From Nitrososphaerales archaeon (lineage in GTDB: Archaea; Thermoproteota; Nitrososphaeria; Nitrososphaerales; Gagatemarchaeaceae): 64,000 nucleotides of DNA. How positions within the stretch are numbered: the first letter of the stretch is position 1; every line of letters begins with the position of its first letter. Both the position numbers and the translations under genes were made by a program. The stretch spans positions 124,001 through 188,000 of the forward strand of contig JAJTZB010000004.1 in NCBI GenBank assembly GCA_032906765.1, written 5' to 3'. Under the pieces are notes generated by a model. That model was not told the origin of the DNA. It was given only the letters and a program-made list of their open reading frames with translations, and did no database searches. Of this stretch, positions 33,849 to 42,336 are shown one piece after another.

Positions 33849-34358
33849 ATGGGAATGGAAAGTCCTGTAGAGGTTCGAAGATCGGTGATTCAAGGGTTTG
33901 GCGTCTTCGCGCTTGGAGATTTCGAAGCGGGTGAACAGATATTTGACATAGACGACTCGGACGTCGTCTCAGACTTCTCAAAGCTTACGAGACACGACTA
34001 TGAGTTCGAGCTTGATTATCTAGAAAGCGGGAAGGTGGTACGACTGAGGCCTCCGTTCAGGTGCGTCAACCATTCGTGTAATCCAAACGCGTATGTGAAG
34101 ACAATCGATGGCCAAAGGAAAGCGCTGGCGATGCGGGAAATCAGAGTTGGAGAAGAAATAACCTATGATTACTCGACAAACGGCTACAGCGACGGAACGT
34201 TCGAATGCCACTGCGGCAGTAGGAATTGCAGGAAGGTATACCACGGGAACTTCTTCGGGCTTCCCCGAGCCACCCAGATCAGGTATCTGCCCTACATAGA
34301 AGACTGGTTCAAGAGCGAGCATAAGGAAGACTTCGAGTCGTTGCTAGGGTCTCTTTGA
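33849..34358 (+). CDS. SET-domain lysine methyltransferase-like protein
   Basis: A 169-residue SET protein: VEVRRSVIQGFGVFALGDFE (SET-I start), FRCVNHSCNPNAYVKTIDG (the NHSCxPN motif that binds S-adenosylmethionine), VGEEITYDYSTNGY (catalytic Tyr), and a post-SET zinc knuckle ECHCGSRNCRKVYHG. It probably methylates lysines of a protein target, which is unknown. ATG 33849 lies about 28 bases after TTGTAAAT. SET proteins occur sporadically in archaea and suggest transfer. Confidence 0.9.
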   Translation: MGMESPVEVRRSVIQGFGVFALGDFEAGEQIFDIDDSDVVSDFSKLTRHDYEFELDYLESGKVVRLRPPFRCVNHSCNPNAYVKTIDGQRKALAMREIRVGEEITYDYSTNGYSDGTFECHCGSRNCRKVYHGNFFGLPRATQIRYLPYIEDWFKSEHKEDFESLLGSL

Positions 34359-34534
34359 ATCGGAGATTCAGCTGTACACAGAGTTCGTTACGCCTCTGAG
34401 AGGAATTTGGAGAAGTTCGGCGCTCATGCCGCCAGACGGCCGTACCGAATACTCCGAGAATGATGTTGGCGCTACAAATGGCGAAATTCTCCACAACGAG
34501 AAAAGCGTTCTCGAAGGCGCCGATGAACGCCAGA

Positions 34535-35038
34535 TCAAAGTCGTCTTTTTCGAGCGCAAGCTGGGCAGAAGTCCAGTCCCTTTCTGTCCGTTTCGGTAAG
34601 AGTGTTGGAGAACCACATGATGCAGGAATCATTGTAGCAGTGCTCCAAACCCTCGAGGTGCCCCACTTCGTGGATTACCTCCTTGGCAAGTCTGGCGACA
34701 AACGCACCACTCTCGTTCCGAAGCCTGTGCCACGAAACAACGGCGAGGCCCTCGCGCCTCAACGCGAGCCCGAAGACGAAGTTCAGCGGGGGCGTGTACA
34801 AGTCCATGCCGGTGAGACCGATGCAGAATCGGCTCGGCGACGAGAACCTCTCGACGCTCCCTCTGATCACTTTGTCGGCTCTCCACTGTCCTCTTGCGGG
34901 GTCAAACCCTGTGTGGCACTCCGCCCTTCCAAGCAAGCTGACATCGGCTCCCAGCTTCTCTGAAACTATGGCGACCACTTGGTCAATGATCTCAATCTCG
35001 ATGTCGTCGAGTAGAACCACCCCCAGAGGCTTGATCAT
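34535..35038 (-). CDS. amzA: Archaemetzincin
   Basis: A 167-residue zinc peptidase. The extended motif EVIHEVGHLEGLEHCYNDSC, followed by IMWFSNTL and FCPAC, is the archaemetzincin signature: three zinc-binding His, then a structural zinc held by four Cys, and the metzincin Met. Length is typical. It begins at ATG 35038. The 176 bases after its stop hold no convincing gene. Confidence 0.94.
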   Translation of the reverse strand: MIKPLGVVLLDDIEIEIIDQVVAIVSEKLGADVSLLGRAECHTGFDPARGQWRADKVIRGSVERFSSPSRFCIGLTGMDLYTPPLNFVFGLALRREGLAVVSWHRLRNESGAFVARLAKEVIHEVGHLEGLEHCYNDSCIMWFSNTLTETDRKGLDFCPACARKRRL

Positions 35039-35178
35039 TTCTGCTCACGCAGACGGACTTCGGTCATGGATAAGAATGGACCGATTGGGAGGCGGCCAAT
35101 CAGGGCAGGCGCAGTTGTCGGGGAGGTTTGGTGCGGGAAGCCCTTTAACTCTGAGCGCGTTGCGAAGGATTGCAATCG

Positions 35179-36285
35179 ATGCTCAGACCTGATGCGTCGT
35201 CCTGCTGGGGAGACCCCGTCGTCAGAGACAGGCTGAGTTGGTACCATCAAGTGATGCTGGACCAGAGGCCTGCGAAGTTCTTGATTAGCAAGAGCATTCC
35301 CACCGAGCTTATCCTCGAGAATGCGAGTGAGGAGCGCCTGTGGGAGGAGCATACGGAATTGGCCGAGGAATTCAAGGTACTGTTTCAGAAGGTCGTGGAA
35401 GGCTACCAGGTTGACTTGGCTCGTCTTCCGGCGCGGAGCTTTCTCGATGTCAAGGCAGAGCTACTCCGTCGGATGCTCAGGCACTGCGTGTTCTGCGAAT
35501 GGAGATGCAAGGTCGACAGGGTGGAAGGAGCGCGGAAGGGCGCGTGCCAGATGAACGCGACGACCAGGGTCGCCACGTGGTTCCATCACTTCGGAGAGGA
35601 GGCACCACTTGTAGGCACGGGAGGCTCGGGCACGGTGTTCTTCAGCGGGTGCGTCTTCAGGTGCGTCTTCTGTCAGAATTGGGATATCTCCCAGTATCCG
35701 CTGAACGGTGAGAAGGTTGACGGGAGAGGATTAGCTTCGATAATGAGGATTCTAAGAAACGAGGGTGCGGCCAACATCAACCTCGTCGGTGGGGAGCCGA
35801 CTCCCAATCTTCACACGATAGTGGATGGGATGAAATTCTTGGATACAAACGTACCGATGCTCTGGAACAGTGACATGTACCTCACGGTCGAGGCGATGAA
35901 GATTCTGACCGACCTCATTGACGTCTGGCTCCCAGACTTCAAGTATGGAAACGACAAGTGCGCCCTCAGACTGTCCAAGGTGATGCGTTACATGGAAGCG
36001 ACGACGAGGAATCATAGGCTTGCGTACGAGAATGGCGACATAATCATAAGGCATCTGGTCCTGCCGAGTCACTTCGAGTGTTGCACGAGGCCTGTCTTGG
36101 ATTGGATAGCAGAGAACTGTCCAAGGGCGCTCGTGAACGTCATGGGGCAGTACCGTCCCGACTACAGGGTCCGTGAGGAACCGGAACGGTACAGCGACAT
36201 AGGGCGAAGCCCGAGCTGGGATGAAATAACGAAGGCACAACGTTACGCCGAAAGGCTCGGACTGATTTGGAGACAGGTCTCCTAG
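35179..36285 (+). CDS. Radical SAM protein, PflA/PflX-like
   Basis: A 368-residue protein. An upstream Cys cluster (HCVFCEWRCKVDR) precedes the radical SAM motif SGCVFRCVFCQNWDISQ, whose three Cys hold the 4Fe-4S cluster. NLVGGEPTPNLHTIVDG follows as the SAM-binding GGE block. This belongs to the group related to pyruvate formate-lyase activating enzyme (PflX/AmmeMemoRadiSam-like). The partner protein is not evident nearby. Confidence 0.88.
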   Translation: MLRPDASSCWGDPVVRDRLSWYHQVMLDQRPAKFLISKSIPTELILENASEERLWEEHTELAEEFKVLFQKVVEGYQVDLARLPARSFLDVKAELLRRMLRHCVFCEWRCKVDRVEGARKGACQMNATTRVATWFHHFGEEAPLVGTGGSGTVFFSGCVFRCVFCQNWDISQYPLNGEKVDGRGLASIMRILRNEGAANINLVGGEPTPNLHTIVDGMKFLDTNVPMLWNSDMYLTVEAMKILTDLIDVWLPDFKYGNDKCALRLSKVMRYMEATTRNHRLAYENGDIIIRHLVLPSHFECCTRPVLDWIAENCPRALVNVMGQYRPDYRVREEPERYSDIGRSPSWDEITKAQRYAERLGLIWRQVS

Positions 36286-36315
36286 CTGCCAATTGGGCGA
36301 CCAAGAGCCTGGCGT

Positions 36316-36831
36316 TCAGCCGTAGGCGGGATATCTGATCCTGAGAAGCCGACGCATCTCTGAAGTGAGCTTGTCATCGAGTTCTCTCTGATGCTCGGAT
36401 AGACCGACCTTCTGTGGGCCGGTGAAGATGAATGGTCCGTGGGCGTAGCTTCTCCCCTCTTCCGGTATGACGGTCTTCGACCTGAGCACCGACAGGAGGC
36501 CGGCCGTCACCCTGTCTCTTGGATAGCCTTCGCCTCCCAGCATCTCGGGGATTAGTTCAGATGGAAGTTTTCTGTAGCCGTACGGAAACGGGCCAGATGG
36601 CTTCGGCGGATTTGCCTCGGTCGGAGAGCCAAGCACTATTGGGAGGGGCTTGAACAGAGAGTCTATCTTGAGCACCCACGCTCCGTGCGGTCCTGAAACT
36701 ACGGCGTCGTAGAATCCGAACTTTGGGGAAGGGGAGATGACGAAACTCCATTCAGTCGGGTCCTTGGAGTAGCTCTGGAATATGCGTCTCCTGAGGTTCT
36801 CCCCTTCCAGAAGCTTCATGTCACTTCTCAA
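36316..36831 (-). CDS. Hypothetical protein
   Basis: A 171-residue soluble protein starting MRSDMKLLEGENLRRRIFQS with beta-strand-like blocks (EWSFVISPSPKFGFYDAVVS) and a proline-rich middle (TEANPPKPSGPFPYGYRKLP). No family recognised. It ends 30 bases from the convergent radical SAM gene. Confidence 0.55.
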   Translation of the reverse strand: MRSDMKLLEGENLRRRIFQSYSKDPTEWSFVISPSPKFGFYDAVVSGPHGAWVLKIDSLFKPLPIVLGSPTEANPPKPSGPFPYGYRKLPSELIPEMLGGEGYPRDRVTAGLLSVLRSKTVIPEEGRSYAHGPFIFTGPQKVGLSEHQRELDDKLTSEMRRLLRIRYPAYG

Positions 36832-36877
36832 CGGTCCGGAATGTAATAAGGTCTTGCACCTGCATCGTCCGAATGAT

Positions 36878-36912
36878 GTCTGGGTTTATTGCGCCTTCGC
36901 AAGGAACTGGTC
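36878..36912 (+). repeat. Dispersed intergenic motif, copy 5 (diverged)
   Basis: Core GGGTTTATTGCGCCTTCGCA at 36882-36901, then AGGAACTGG. Lies in the divergent space between a hypothetical gene and cutA. Confidence 0.5.
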
Positions 36913-36981
36913 GTTCTGTGTCAGGCGGTAGCCAGCGGACTGACCTGAACGTGTATTACGTCCCGCCAAGCCGATGAAGGC

Positions 36982-37317
36982 ATGTACTTGGCAGTCCTTG
37001 TGACGTGCCCGGAAGATACTGCGGAAAGGATAACCGGCGAAGTGCTGAAGCTGCGGCTGGCCGCATGCGTGAACATACTCGGCAGAGTGCGGAGCCGCTA
37101 CCGATGGAAGGGCAGGCTGGAATCGGCGGATGAGAGCCTGCTACTGATCAAGACGAGGTCGGAGCTCTTCGAGAAGCTCGCGCGGGCGGTCAAGCGAATC
37201 CATCCCTACGAAACTCCGGAGATAATCGGGCTCCGCGTCGAAGGGGGAAACCGTCCCTACCTGGACTGGATACTGAGAGAGACCAGAATGGGTGCTAGGA
37301 AGGCGGCCAAGCGCTGA
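36982..37317 (+). CDS. cutA: CutA1-like divalent ion tolerance protein
   Basis: A 111-residue trimeric ferredoxin-like protein. Typical blocks are RLAACVNILGRVRSRYRWKG, DESLLLIKTRSELFEKL and IHPYETPEIIGLRVEGG, with the terminal YLDWILRETR. CutA1 is linked to copper tolerance, though its biochemical role is unsettled. The stop overlaps the only plausible start of the endonuclease V frame. Confidence 0.93.
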   Translation: MYLAVLVTCPEDTAERITGEVLKLRLAACVNILGRVRSRYRWKGRLESADESLLLIKTRSELFEKLARAVKRIHPYETPEIIGLRVEGGNRPYLDWILRETRMGARKAAKR

Positions 37318-37967
37318 AGGGAAGGTCAGGTGAAACGGCTACCACGCATGCCCTCGACCAAGCGGAGGCTGCCTTCTTCGCGGACCTCCAGAGGGTTCTC
37401 TACAGAGAGAAAACACCTCTTCCAAGGCACGTCTCAAGGATATGCGCTGTTGATGCGGCCTACCGCGGCAATCGCGCTGTCGCTGTAGCATCGGTCGTCA
37501 ATCAAGGACGACTCGTGGAGGAGAGCGTCTATGAGGGGAGCTGTAGTCTTCCGTACCTCAGTGGGCTGTTCTACCTGCGCGAGGGTCCGTTCGTGGTGGA
37601 GGCCGTGAGGAGGCTGAAGGTCCGGCCTCAACTCCTTTGCTTCGACGCTCACGGGGCTGCACATCCTCGCTCTGCAGGCCTCGCCACGGTGTGCGGCATG
37701 GTTCTCGGCATTCCGAGCGTCGGGATAGCGAAGTCGCTCTTGGTGGGAAAGGTCGCTTCTGGTCAAGGGGGCCTTGCGAGGATCGTGTATGACGGGAGGA
37801 CGGTCGGTTTCGCCGTCAAAAACGACGGGGTCACGAGATACTGGAGCGCGGGATATTCGGTCGGCCTCGGTGGGCTGAAGTCTGTGATACGGAGGTATGC
37901 GCCCGTTTGTCTTCTAGTGATGTTCGAGTCTGATAGGGCAGCAAAGAAGCAGATTCGGTTTGTTTAG
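37314..37967 (+). CDS. nfi: Endonuclease V, without a standard start codon
   Basis: Cuts DNA (or RNA) beside deoxyinosine. The frame reads FFADLQRVLYREKTPLPRHV, then ICAVDAAYRGNRAVAVASVV (first catalytic Asp), SLPYLSGLFYLREGPFVVEA (Tyr and Glu), LLCFDAHGAAHPRSAGLATV (second Asp) and GIAKSLLVGK. All are classic EndoV motifs, so the protein looks complete. The frame is closed upstream by TAG at 37297 and contains no ATG, GTG or TTG before the catalytic block; CTG 37314 overlapping the cutA stop is the best candidate. Starting at GTG 37515 would remove the first catalytic Asp. Confidence 0.8.
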   Translation: MKGRSGETATTHALDQAEAAFFADLQRVLYREKTPLPRHVSRICAVDAAYRGNRAVAVASVVNQGRLVEESVYEGSCSLPYLSGLFYLREGPFVVEAVRRLKVRPQLLCFDAHGAAHPRSAGLATVCGMVLGIPSVGIAKSLLVGKVASGQGGLARIVYDGRTVGFAVKNDGVTRYWSAGYSVGLGGLKSVIRRYAPVCLLVMFESDRAAKKQIRFV

Positions 37968-38002
37968 GGTTGTCGCGCCTCCGCCGGGAAACTCGCCTAG
38001 GA
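37961..38002 (+). repeat. Dispersed intergenic motif, copy 6
   Basis: Core GGGTTGTCGCGCCTCCGCCG begins at 37967, touching the endonuclease V stop, and is followed by GGAAACTCGCC. Between convergent genes. Confidence 0.65.
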
Positions 38003-38030
38003 AATTCGTTCTCGGAGAGGCGTAGCGCCT

Positions 38031-38672
38031 TCACGCATTTGGCGCTTCGGCCAGCCTCTCATCCCCGCTTGGTTCGGATGGTGCCGGCTCCAGTTCTTTG
38101 ATCCTAGCCTTCGCCGCAGCGAGCTCAGCAGTGCTTTCGGCCAACCTCTGCTCCGCCTCCGCGACCTTCTCCTTCAGCTCCTCAACTGACTTAGCAAGCT
38201 CTGTCTCGAGTTCTCTCGTCCTAGCCTCGAACTGGGCCTTTGCCGCTTCCAACTCGGTTTTTGGCATCGATTCGCTCAGCCTTGCCTCCAAACCGTGGAC
38301 CTTCGTCATCAGTCCTTCAGCTTCAGCCTTCGGCACCGACTCGGACAGCTGCCCCTCCAGCTCTGTAATCCGGGCCTCCAAGGACTCGGCGTCACGCTTG
38401 GGTACAGACGTAGCAAGCTCTTGTTTCAGACTGTCAACAGAAGACTGAAGCTCTTGCATCCTGGTCTCTGCGTCCTTCTTGGGCATGGACTTCGACAGCC
38501 TCTCCTCGAGCGTCTGGATTTGGGCTTGCAGCTCGGACCTTGCCTTCTCCAGCTCAATCTTGGGTATGGAGTCAGCCAGCTTGGATTCGAGATTCTTGAC
38601 TCTGGTTCTCAGCCTCTTGAACTGAGGAGACTCTGGCTTCGGCTTTGCTCTTCGTTTGGTTCTCTTGGCCAA
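38031..38672 (-). CDS. Coiled-coil protein with internal repeats
   Basis: A 213-residue almost wholly coiled-coil protein. After a basic start (MAKRTKRRAKPKPESPQFKR) it has at least six repeats of about 28 residues built on the pattern ELEARLSESMPKTELEAAKA, each with the conserved S-(M/V)-P-K hinge. It ends in an acidic Pro/Ser tail. It probably forms a long dimeric rod. Partners unknown. Confidence 0.75.
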   Translation of the reverse strand: MAKRTKRRAKPKPESPQFKRLRTRVKNLESKLADSIPKIELEKARSELQAQIQTLEERLSKSMPKKDAETRMQELQSSVDSLKQELATSVPKRDAESLEARITELEGQLSESVPKAEAEGLMTKVHGLEARLSESMPKTELEAAKAQFEARTRELETELAKSVEELKEKVAEAEQRLAESTAELAAAKARIKELEPAPSEPSGDERLAEAPNA

Positions 38673-38814
38673 AAATGACTCGTTGTAGAATTCTGCTCGG
38701 GGTTATTACGCGTTATCTCAATAAGAGAAAGGGAGTATTGTAATGAGCTCGTGATTCCCAGAACGTGAATCTGGGTGCGACCAACCCTTGTAGCTACTAC
38801 AATGACGCTCCCTA

Positions 38815-38857
38815 ACGTGTTGGGGTCCATTGCGCCTCCATCGAGGAGCTAACCAGT
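38815..38857 (+). repeat. Dispersed intergenic motif, copy 7
   Basis: Core GGGTCCATTGCGCCTCCATC at 38824-38843, tail GAGGAGCTAACCAG. Overlaps the end of the downstream minus-strand gene by a few bases. Confidence 0.6.
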
Positions 38858-39211
38858 AATTCTCTTCTCTATCTCACGCTCGGCCATCCTTGCGTCCCTA
38901 ATCGACTTCGCCATCCTCCTAGTGAAGAGGAGGTCGCGGAGCCCCACGTAGAGCCACACGAGGCTCAGGGCGAGAAGCAGGAGCTCAGTCGCTTCGAGGA
39001 GAGGGTCGGCGAGGTTCACGGTGACCGTCGTGGCACCTGTGAGCGACGGCAACGCCAGTTGGTAGGCGTAGGACGCGGCGAGCCCGAGCGCGACCAATAT
39101 GGTGATGATGGAAAGCGTCCTGATCTTGGAGGCTCCGCTCTCGACGTGCCGGATGAACTCTTCGTGCAGGCCGAGGGCAGCGGCAGCCTGCGGCTCTTCC
39201 TTCTCAGACAT
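38849..39211 (-). CDS. Membrane protein with two to three helices
   Basis: A 120-residue protein: acidic N-terminus (MSEKEEPQAAAALGLHEEFI), a helix IRTLSIITILVALGLAASYA, a second LEATELLLLALSLVWLYVGL, then a charged C-terminus (ARMAEREIEKRITG). Its start is 18 bases from the stop of the winged-helix gene upstream, so the two are probably co-transcribed. Confidence 0.65.
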   Translation of the reverse strand: MSEKEEPQAAAALGLHEEFIRHVESGASKIRTLSIITILVALGLAASYAYQLALPSLTGATTVTVNLADPLLEATELLLLALSLVWLYVGLRDLLFTRRMAKSIRDARMAEREIEKRITG

Positions 39212-39229
39212 CTGTGTCGAATTAGCGCT

Positions 39230-39517
39230 CTACGGCATAAAAGGCCTGCTCATCTTAGATGAGTCAGGGTAGACCTTCTCCCATATCTTGCGCCAATCCT
39301 CGGTGAGCTTGTAGCCGTCGGGAGTGACGCTGTAGACGTCGTGCCCGTCTTCCGTTTCCTTCCTCACCAGTCCCCTCGCTTCGAGCTCGGCTAGTATCTC
39401 AGCGCATTTGTCGTAGCTGAGGTTGCACAGCCTCGAGAGCCTCGTGGGGCCGCTCGGGCGCTCGATCAGGCGCCCTAGAACGTCCATGTAAATCTCGATT
39501 CTGGGGCGGTGCCTCAA
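39230..39517 (-). CDS. Small winged-helix transcription regulator
   Basis: A 95-residue winged helix of the short archaeal type: RHRPRIEIYMDVLGRLIERP, then SRLCNLSYDKCAEILAELEA (recognition helix) and VRKETEDGHDVYSVTPDGYK (wing). It likely controls itself and the membrane protein downstream. Confidence 0.78.
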   Translation of the reverse strand: MRHRPRIEIYMDVLGRLIERPSGPTRLSRLCNLSYDKCAEILAELEARGLVRKETEDGHDVYSVTPDGYKLTEDWRKIWEKVYPDSSKMSRPFMP

Positions 39518-39621
39518 CCGAGGCTATTCTCGGCCTGTGATAGATAAAGCAGGGACACTCATCTAAGAAGAGTTTCTTACGTGCGTCAGTCATTTTAGCA
39601 TTGGAGTGACCGAACTGCCCC

Positions 39622-40911
39622 ATGAACGCTGTGACAAAGGCGGTCTGGCTCGGCCACTGCAGGACCGGCGGCAGGCTGTGCCTCAAGCCGGACGAGCTTC
39701 TCCCGGGGGTGAACGTCATCGGGAACGGCGCCGACGAAGTATCCTCGGTCATCTCGTTCGCCTGTAGCGAGGTGGGTCTGAGGACGCTCGTCCTCGACTT
39801 CGGCGGGAGCATCGCTGAGAAGGCCGCGGGCCGACTGGACGTCAGAGGCGTCGGCCATTTCCTCTACGACTCCATGAGGCTCGAGGAGAGCGCGTCTCTC
39901 CATGCCGAGCTGGCCGCGTCGGCCTACACTATGTCGCTGAACCTCTCGTTCGAGCAGGAGGGATTCCTGAACTCGGCGATGCAGTTGATAGGCTTGGAGC
40001 AGGGAGTGGCAACCCCGGCCTCGCTCATCGACAGGCTGGGCGGTGCGGGCGAGTACAGGGGGCACACGGCAGACGAGCTGAAGGGGAAGCTGGGGGCGCT
40101 CAGGTCGCTCGACGTGACGGGCGAGAGCGGCGCGGTCAGGGAGATGATGGGGAAGAGTTCCGTCGCCAGCTTCGCGGGAGCCGAGTCCCGTCAGGCTGCG
40201 GAGGTCGCGCTGATGCTGTTCATCGCCAAGGTCCTGGCCCTCGGCGCGTCGGGCGAGAAGCTCCCCGACGTCATCGTGGTCAACGACGCGAACCGCGTCT
40301 TCTCCAACCTGCCCCTGACGCGCCACGGCAACAGGTTGCTGACCGCGCTGCTCGCCTCGGAGATGGCGAGGATGTTCGCCTCCGAGGACACATACGGCCT
40401 CGACCACCACTTCATCGAGACGGCGCCCGTCAGGATTCTTTCCAGCGGCCTCTGGAACGAGGTGGGCGGAGGGAGGGCTTCAGTCGGCGGGCTTTACTCT
40501 CCCCAGCACGCGGCGCAGAAGAAGGGTTCGGCCATACCTTCCGCCTTGATCCTGACCCCGAACATGTTCGTCCTCCAAGACTCGGCCCGCGGATACGAGG
40601 AGGTCTTCGTGCCGAGGTACTTCCCGCCCCTGCAGGCAGAGGCCGTCGTCGAGGTGCGACCTGCGAAAGACGAGAACCATCTGATCAAGCAAATCCTCGA
40701 GGCGGTCTCGAGCTACGACAGCGCGACCCGCGGCTCCGTCGTCTCCTACCTCTCTCTGGACAACCCGAAGGAGGAAATCGAGAAGGCGATTGACAGGCTG
40801 CAGGCGCAGGGCTACCTGACGGTGGCAGGGAAGGACGTCAAGCGAGACGGCCCGCTGGTCTCCGTCAAGCTGACTGAGACTGGCTACAAACTGCTGGGGA
40901 GCCTGGGCTGA
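39622..40911 (+). CDS. Probable ATPase-like partner of the RadA-like protein
   Basis: A 429-residue protein of a family I can only place loosely. The first 75 residues (LLPGVNVIGNGADEVSSVIS, then LRTLVLDFGGSIAEKAAG) resemble the start of a P-loop fold but lack a Walker A lysine. The middle has LPDVIVVNDANRVFSNLPLT, like a Walker B strand of HerA-type ATPases. The C-terminus (SYDSATRGSVVSYLSLDNPK, then AIDRLQAQGYLTVAGKDV) is a winged helix. One base separates it from the RadA-like gene, so the two work together. Confidence 0.6.
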   Translation: MNAVTKAVWLGHCRTGGRLCLKPDELLPGVNVIGNGADEVSSVISFACSEVGLRTLVLDFGGSIAEKAAGRLDVRGVGHFLYDSMRLEESASLHAELAASAYTMSLNLSFEQEGFLNSAMQLIGLEQGVATPASLIDRLGGAGEYRGHTADELKGKLGALRSLDVTGESGAVREMMGKSSVASFAGAESRQAAEVALMLFIAKVLALGASGEKLPDVIVVNDANRVFSNLPLTRHGNRLLTALLASEMARMFASEDTYGLDHHFIETAPVRILSSGLWNEVGGGRASVGGLYSPQHAAQKKGSAIPSALILTPNMFVLQDSARGYEEVFVPRYFPPLQAEAVVEVRPAKDENHLIKQILEAVSSYDSATRGSVVSYLSLDNPKEEIEKAIDRLQAQGYLTVAGKDVKRDGPLVSVKLTETGYKLLGSLG

Positions 40912-40912
40912 G

Positions 40913-41932
40913 ATGGAGAAGCTGCCCACACAATGCAAGGCGCTCGACGCCCTCACGGACGGCGGCCTGCCGACGGGCACGATAACCCAAATCTTCGGGG
41001 AGAAGGCGCTCGGCAAGAGCATCCTCTGCTTCCAGGCCGCGTGCGCCACAGTCGCTGCAGGACGTACGGCGATTGTCATGGACACGGAGCAGTCGTACCT
41101 GAGCTACCTTGTGGAGTACCGCCTGCCGGGCATGGTCAAGCGCTTCGGGAAGGAGATACCCGTCAAGGACATCAAGCTGGAGGCGGTTCCGAAGTCGGCG
41201 GGGAGGAAGAAGGGGGTCAGCAGGAGCGAGCTCGTCTCCCTGCTCAGCGGCGCGCTCACCCGCGCTGGCGTGGCGTACTCGGAGAACCACCTGTCCTCTG
41301 TCGCAGACATCCTCTGCCCCGAGTTCGACGTCCAGGTGGAGGCGCCAGACGAGCCGAGCGTCCTCATAGTGCAGATGCCCGAGATCATAGACCTGCTGAA
41401 GCTCCACGGCGTGGACGCGTACAAGGCCGTCTCCGAGGGGGGCAGGGTGGAGATGCGGCTGAAGTCGACCCCCGTTTACGAGTCGGCGCTCTACAGGCTG
41501 GTCGAGCGGACGAAGGCGAAACTGCTCATCTACGACTCCCTCTCCGCGCCGCTGAAGTCGACGTTCCCGTCCACGCAGGACCTGCCGGCGAGGAGCTCGA
41601 GCCTAGCGATGCTGCTCTCGCACGCGCAGAGGCTCTGCATCCAGTTCGGGATATCTGTCCTCACTACGAGCCACGTCTCCATAGACCCGATCAAGGCGTG
41701 GAACAGGCACCCCTACGGCGGGGTGATACTGGGCCACGACGCGAAGTTCAGCTTCGAGCTGACCAAGCCGAACGCGAAGAGGAACTCGGACGGGAACCCG
41801 ACTGCAGTCAACCCGGAGAAGGAGATTGATGACGAGAATAGCGGGAGGGCGGTATGGGTGGCGAGACATCCTGCGATGGCGGACTATTCTCGCTTCGGAT
41901 ATTCGCTGCTTGACGGTGAGGGGTTCCACTGA
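40913..41932 (+). CDS. RadA/RadB-like RecA-family ATPase
   Basis: A 339-residue RecA-fold protein. The Walker A motif is IFGEKALGKSILCFQ (about residue 27), and DTEQSY is the usual loop after strand 2. KAKLLIYDSLSAPLKSTF is Walker B, and the C-terminal part (LAMLLSHAQRLCIQFGISVL, then TTSHVSIDP) is typical of RadA/RadB/KaiC. Compared with RadB there is a large insert from about residue 85 to 185. There is no N-terminal DNA-binding HhH domain. Probably a recombination accessory or a signalling ATPase acting with the upstream gene product. Confidence 0.78.
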   Translation: MEKLPTQCKALDALTDGGLPTGTITQIFGEKALGKSILCFQAACATVAAGRTAIVMDTEQSYLSYLVEYRLPGMVKRFGKEIPVKDIKLEAVPKSAGRKKGVSRSELVSLLSGALTRAGVAYSENHLSSVADILCPEFDVQVEAPDEPSVLIVQMPEIIDLLKLHGVDAYKAVSEGGRVEMRLKSTPVYESALYRLVERTKAKLLIYDSLSAPLKSTFPSTQDLPARSSSLAMLLSHAQRLCIQFGISVLTTSHVSIDPIKAWNRHPYGGVILGHDAKFSFELTKPNAKRNSDGNPTAVNPEKEIDDENSGRAVWVARHPAMADYSRFGYSLLDGEGFH

Positions 41933-41937
41933 GCATG

Positions 41938-42336
41938 CTAGCGGAGAGGCACGCGACTGAGCCCTGGGACCCTGTCGAAGGCAGTGTCGTCGGAGACGAT
42001 TGCGGAGTCAAGCGAGAGGGCGGACGCGGCGAGGAAGCTGTCGTAGAAGCTGAGGCCGTATTTCGACTCCAGCTCGCACTGCAGGGCGACGAGGGACGAA
42101 GTGACGGTCCCCACCTCCTCCACGCCGTGCTCCCTGAGCACTGCGCCGACGTCGAGCATCGCCTCGCTCGTCTCTGCGGAGCTGCGCCCTCTCGCCCTCA
42201 GCACCGCCATGAACTCGAGGAGGCAGACATCCGTGGCCACGAGGTCGCGCCTGGAACCGAGGAGGTGGATGGCCTGGTGGTGCTTGCGGTCGTTGGGGCT
42301 GAGAGCGAACAGGACTTCGGTGTCAAGCGCCGGCAT
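41938..42336 (-). CDS. PIN-domain toxin (VapC)
   Basis: A 132-residue PIN domain: MPALDTEVLFALSPNDRKHH (first Asp), TDVCLLEFMAVLRARG (Glu) and LSFYDSFLAASALSLDSAIV plus SDDTAFDRV (later Asp residues). The start overlaps the antitoxin gene by 14 bases. Third of four PIN toxin loci in the accessory region. Confidence 0.87.
   Translation of the reverse strand: MPALDTEVLFALSPNDRKHHQAIHLLGSRRDLVATDVCLLEFMAVLRARGRSSAETSEAMLDVGAVLREHGVEEVGTVTSSLVALQCELESKYGLSFYDSFLAASALSLDSAIVSDDTAFDRVPGLSRVPLR

Noticed and set aside
34309-34534. A possible short minus-strand frame after the archaemetzincin stop.
   Set aside because: It overlaps both neighbours, has no promoter or motif and mixes low-quality composition. 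It could be decayed DNA, but I cannot support a gene.
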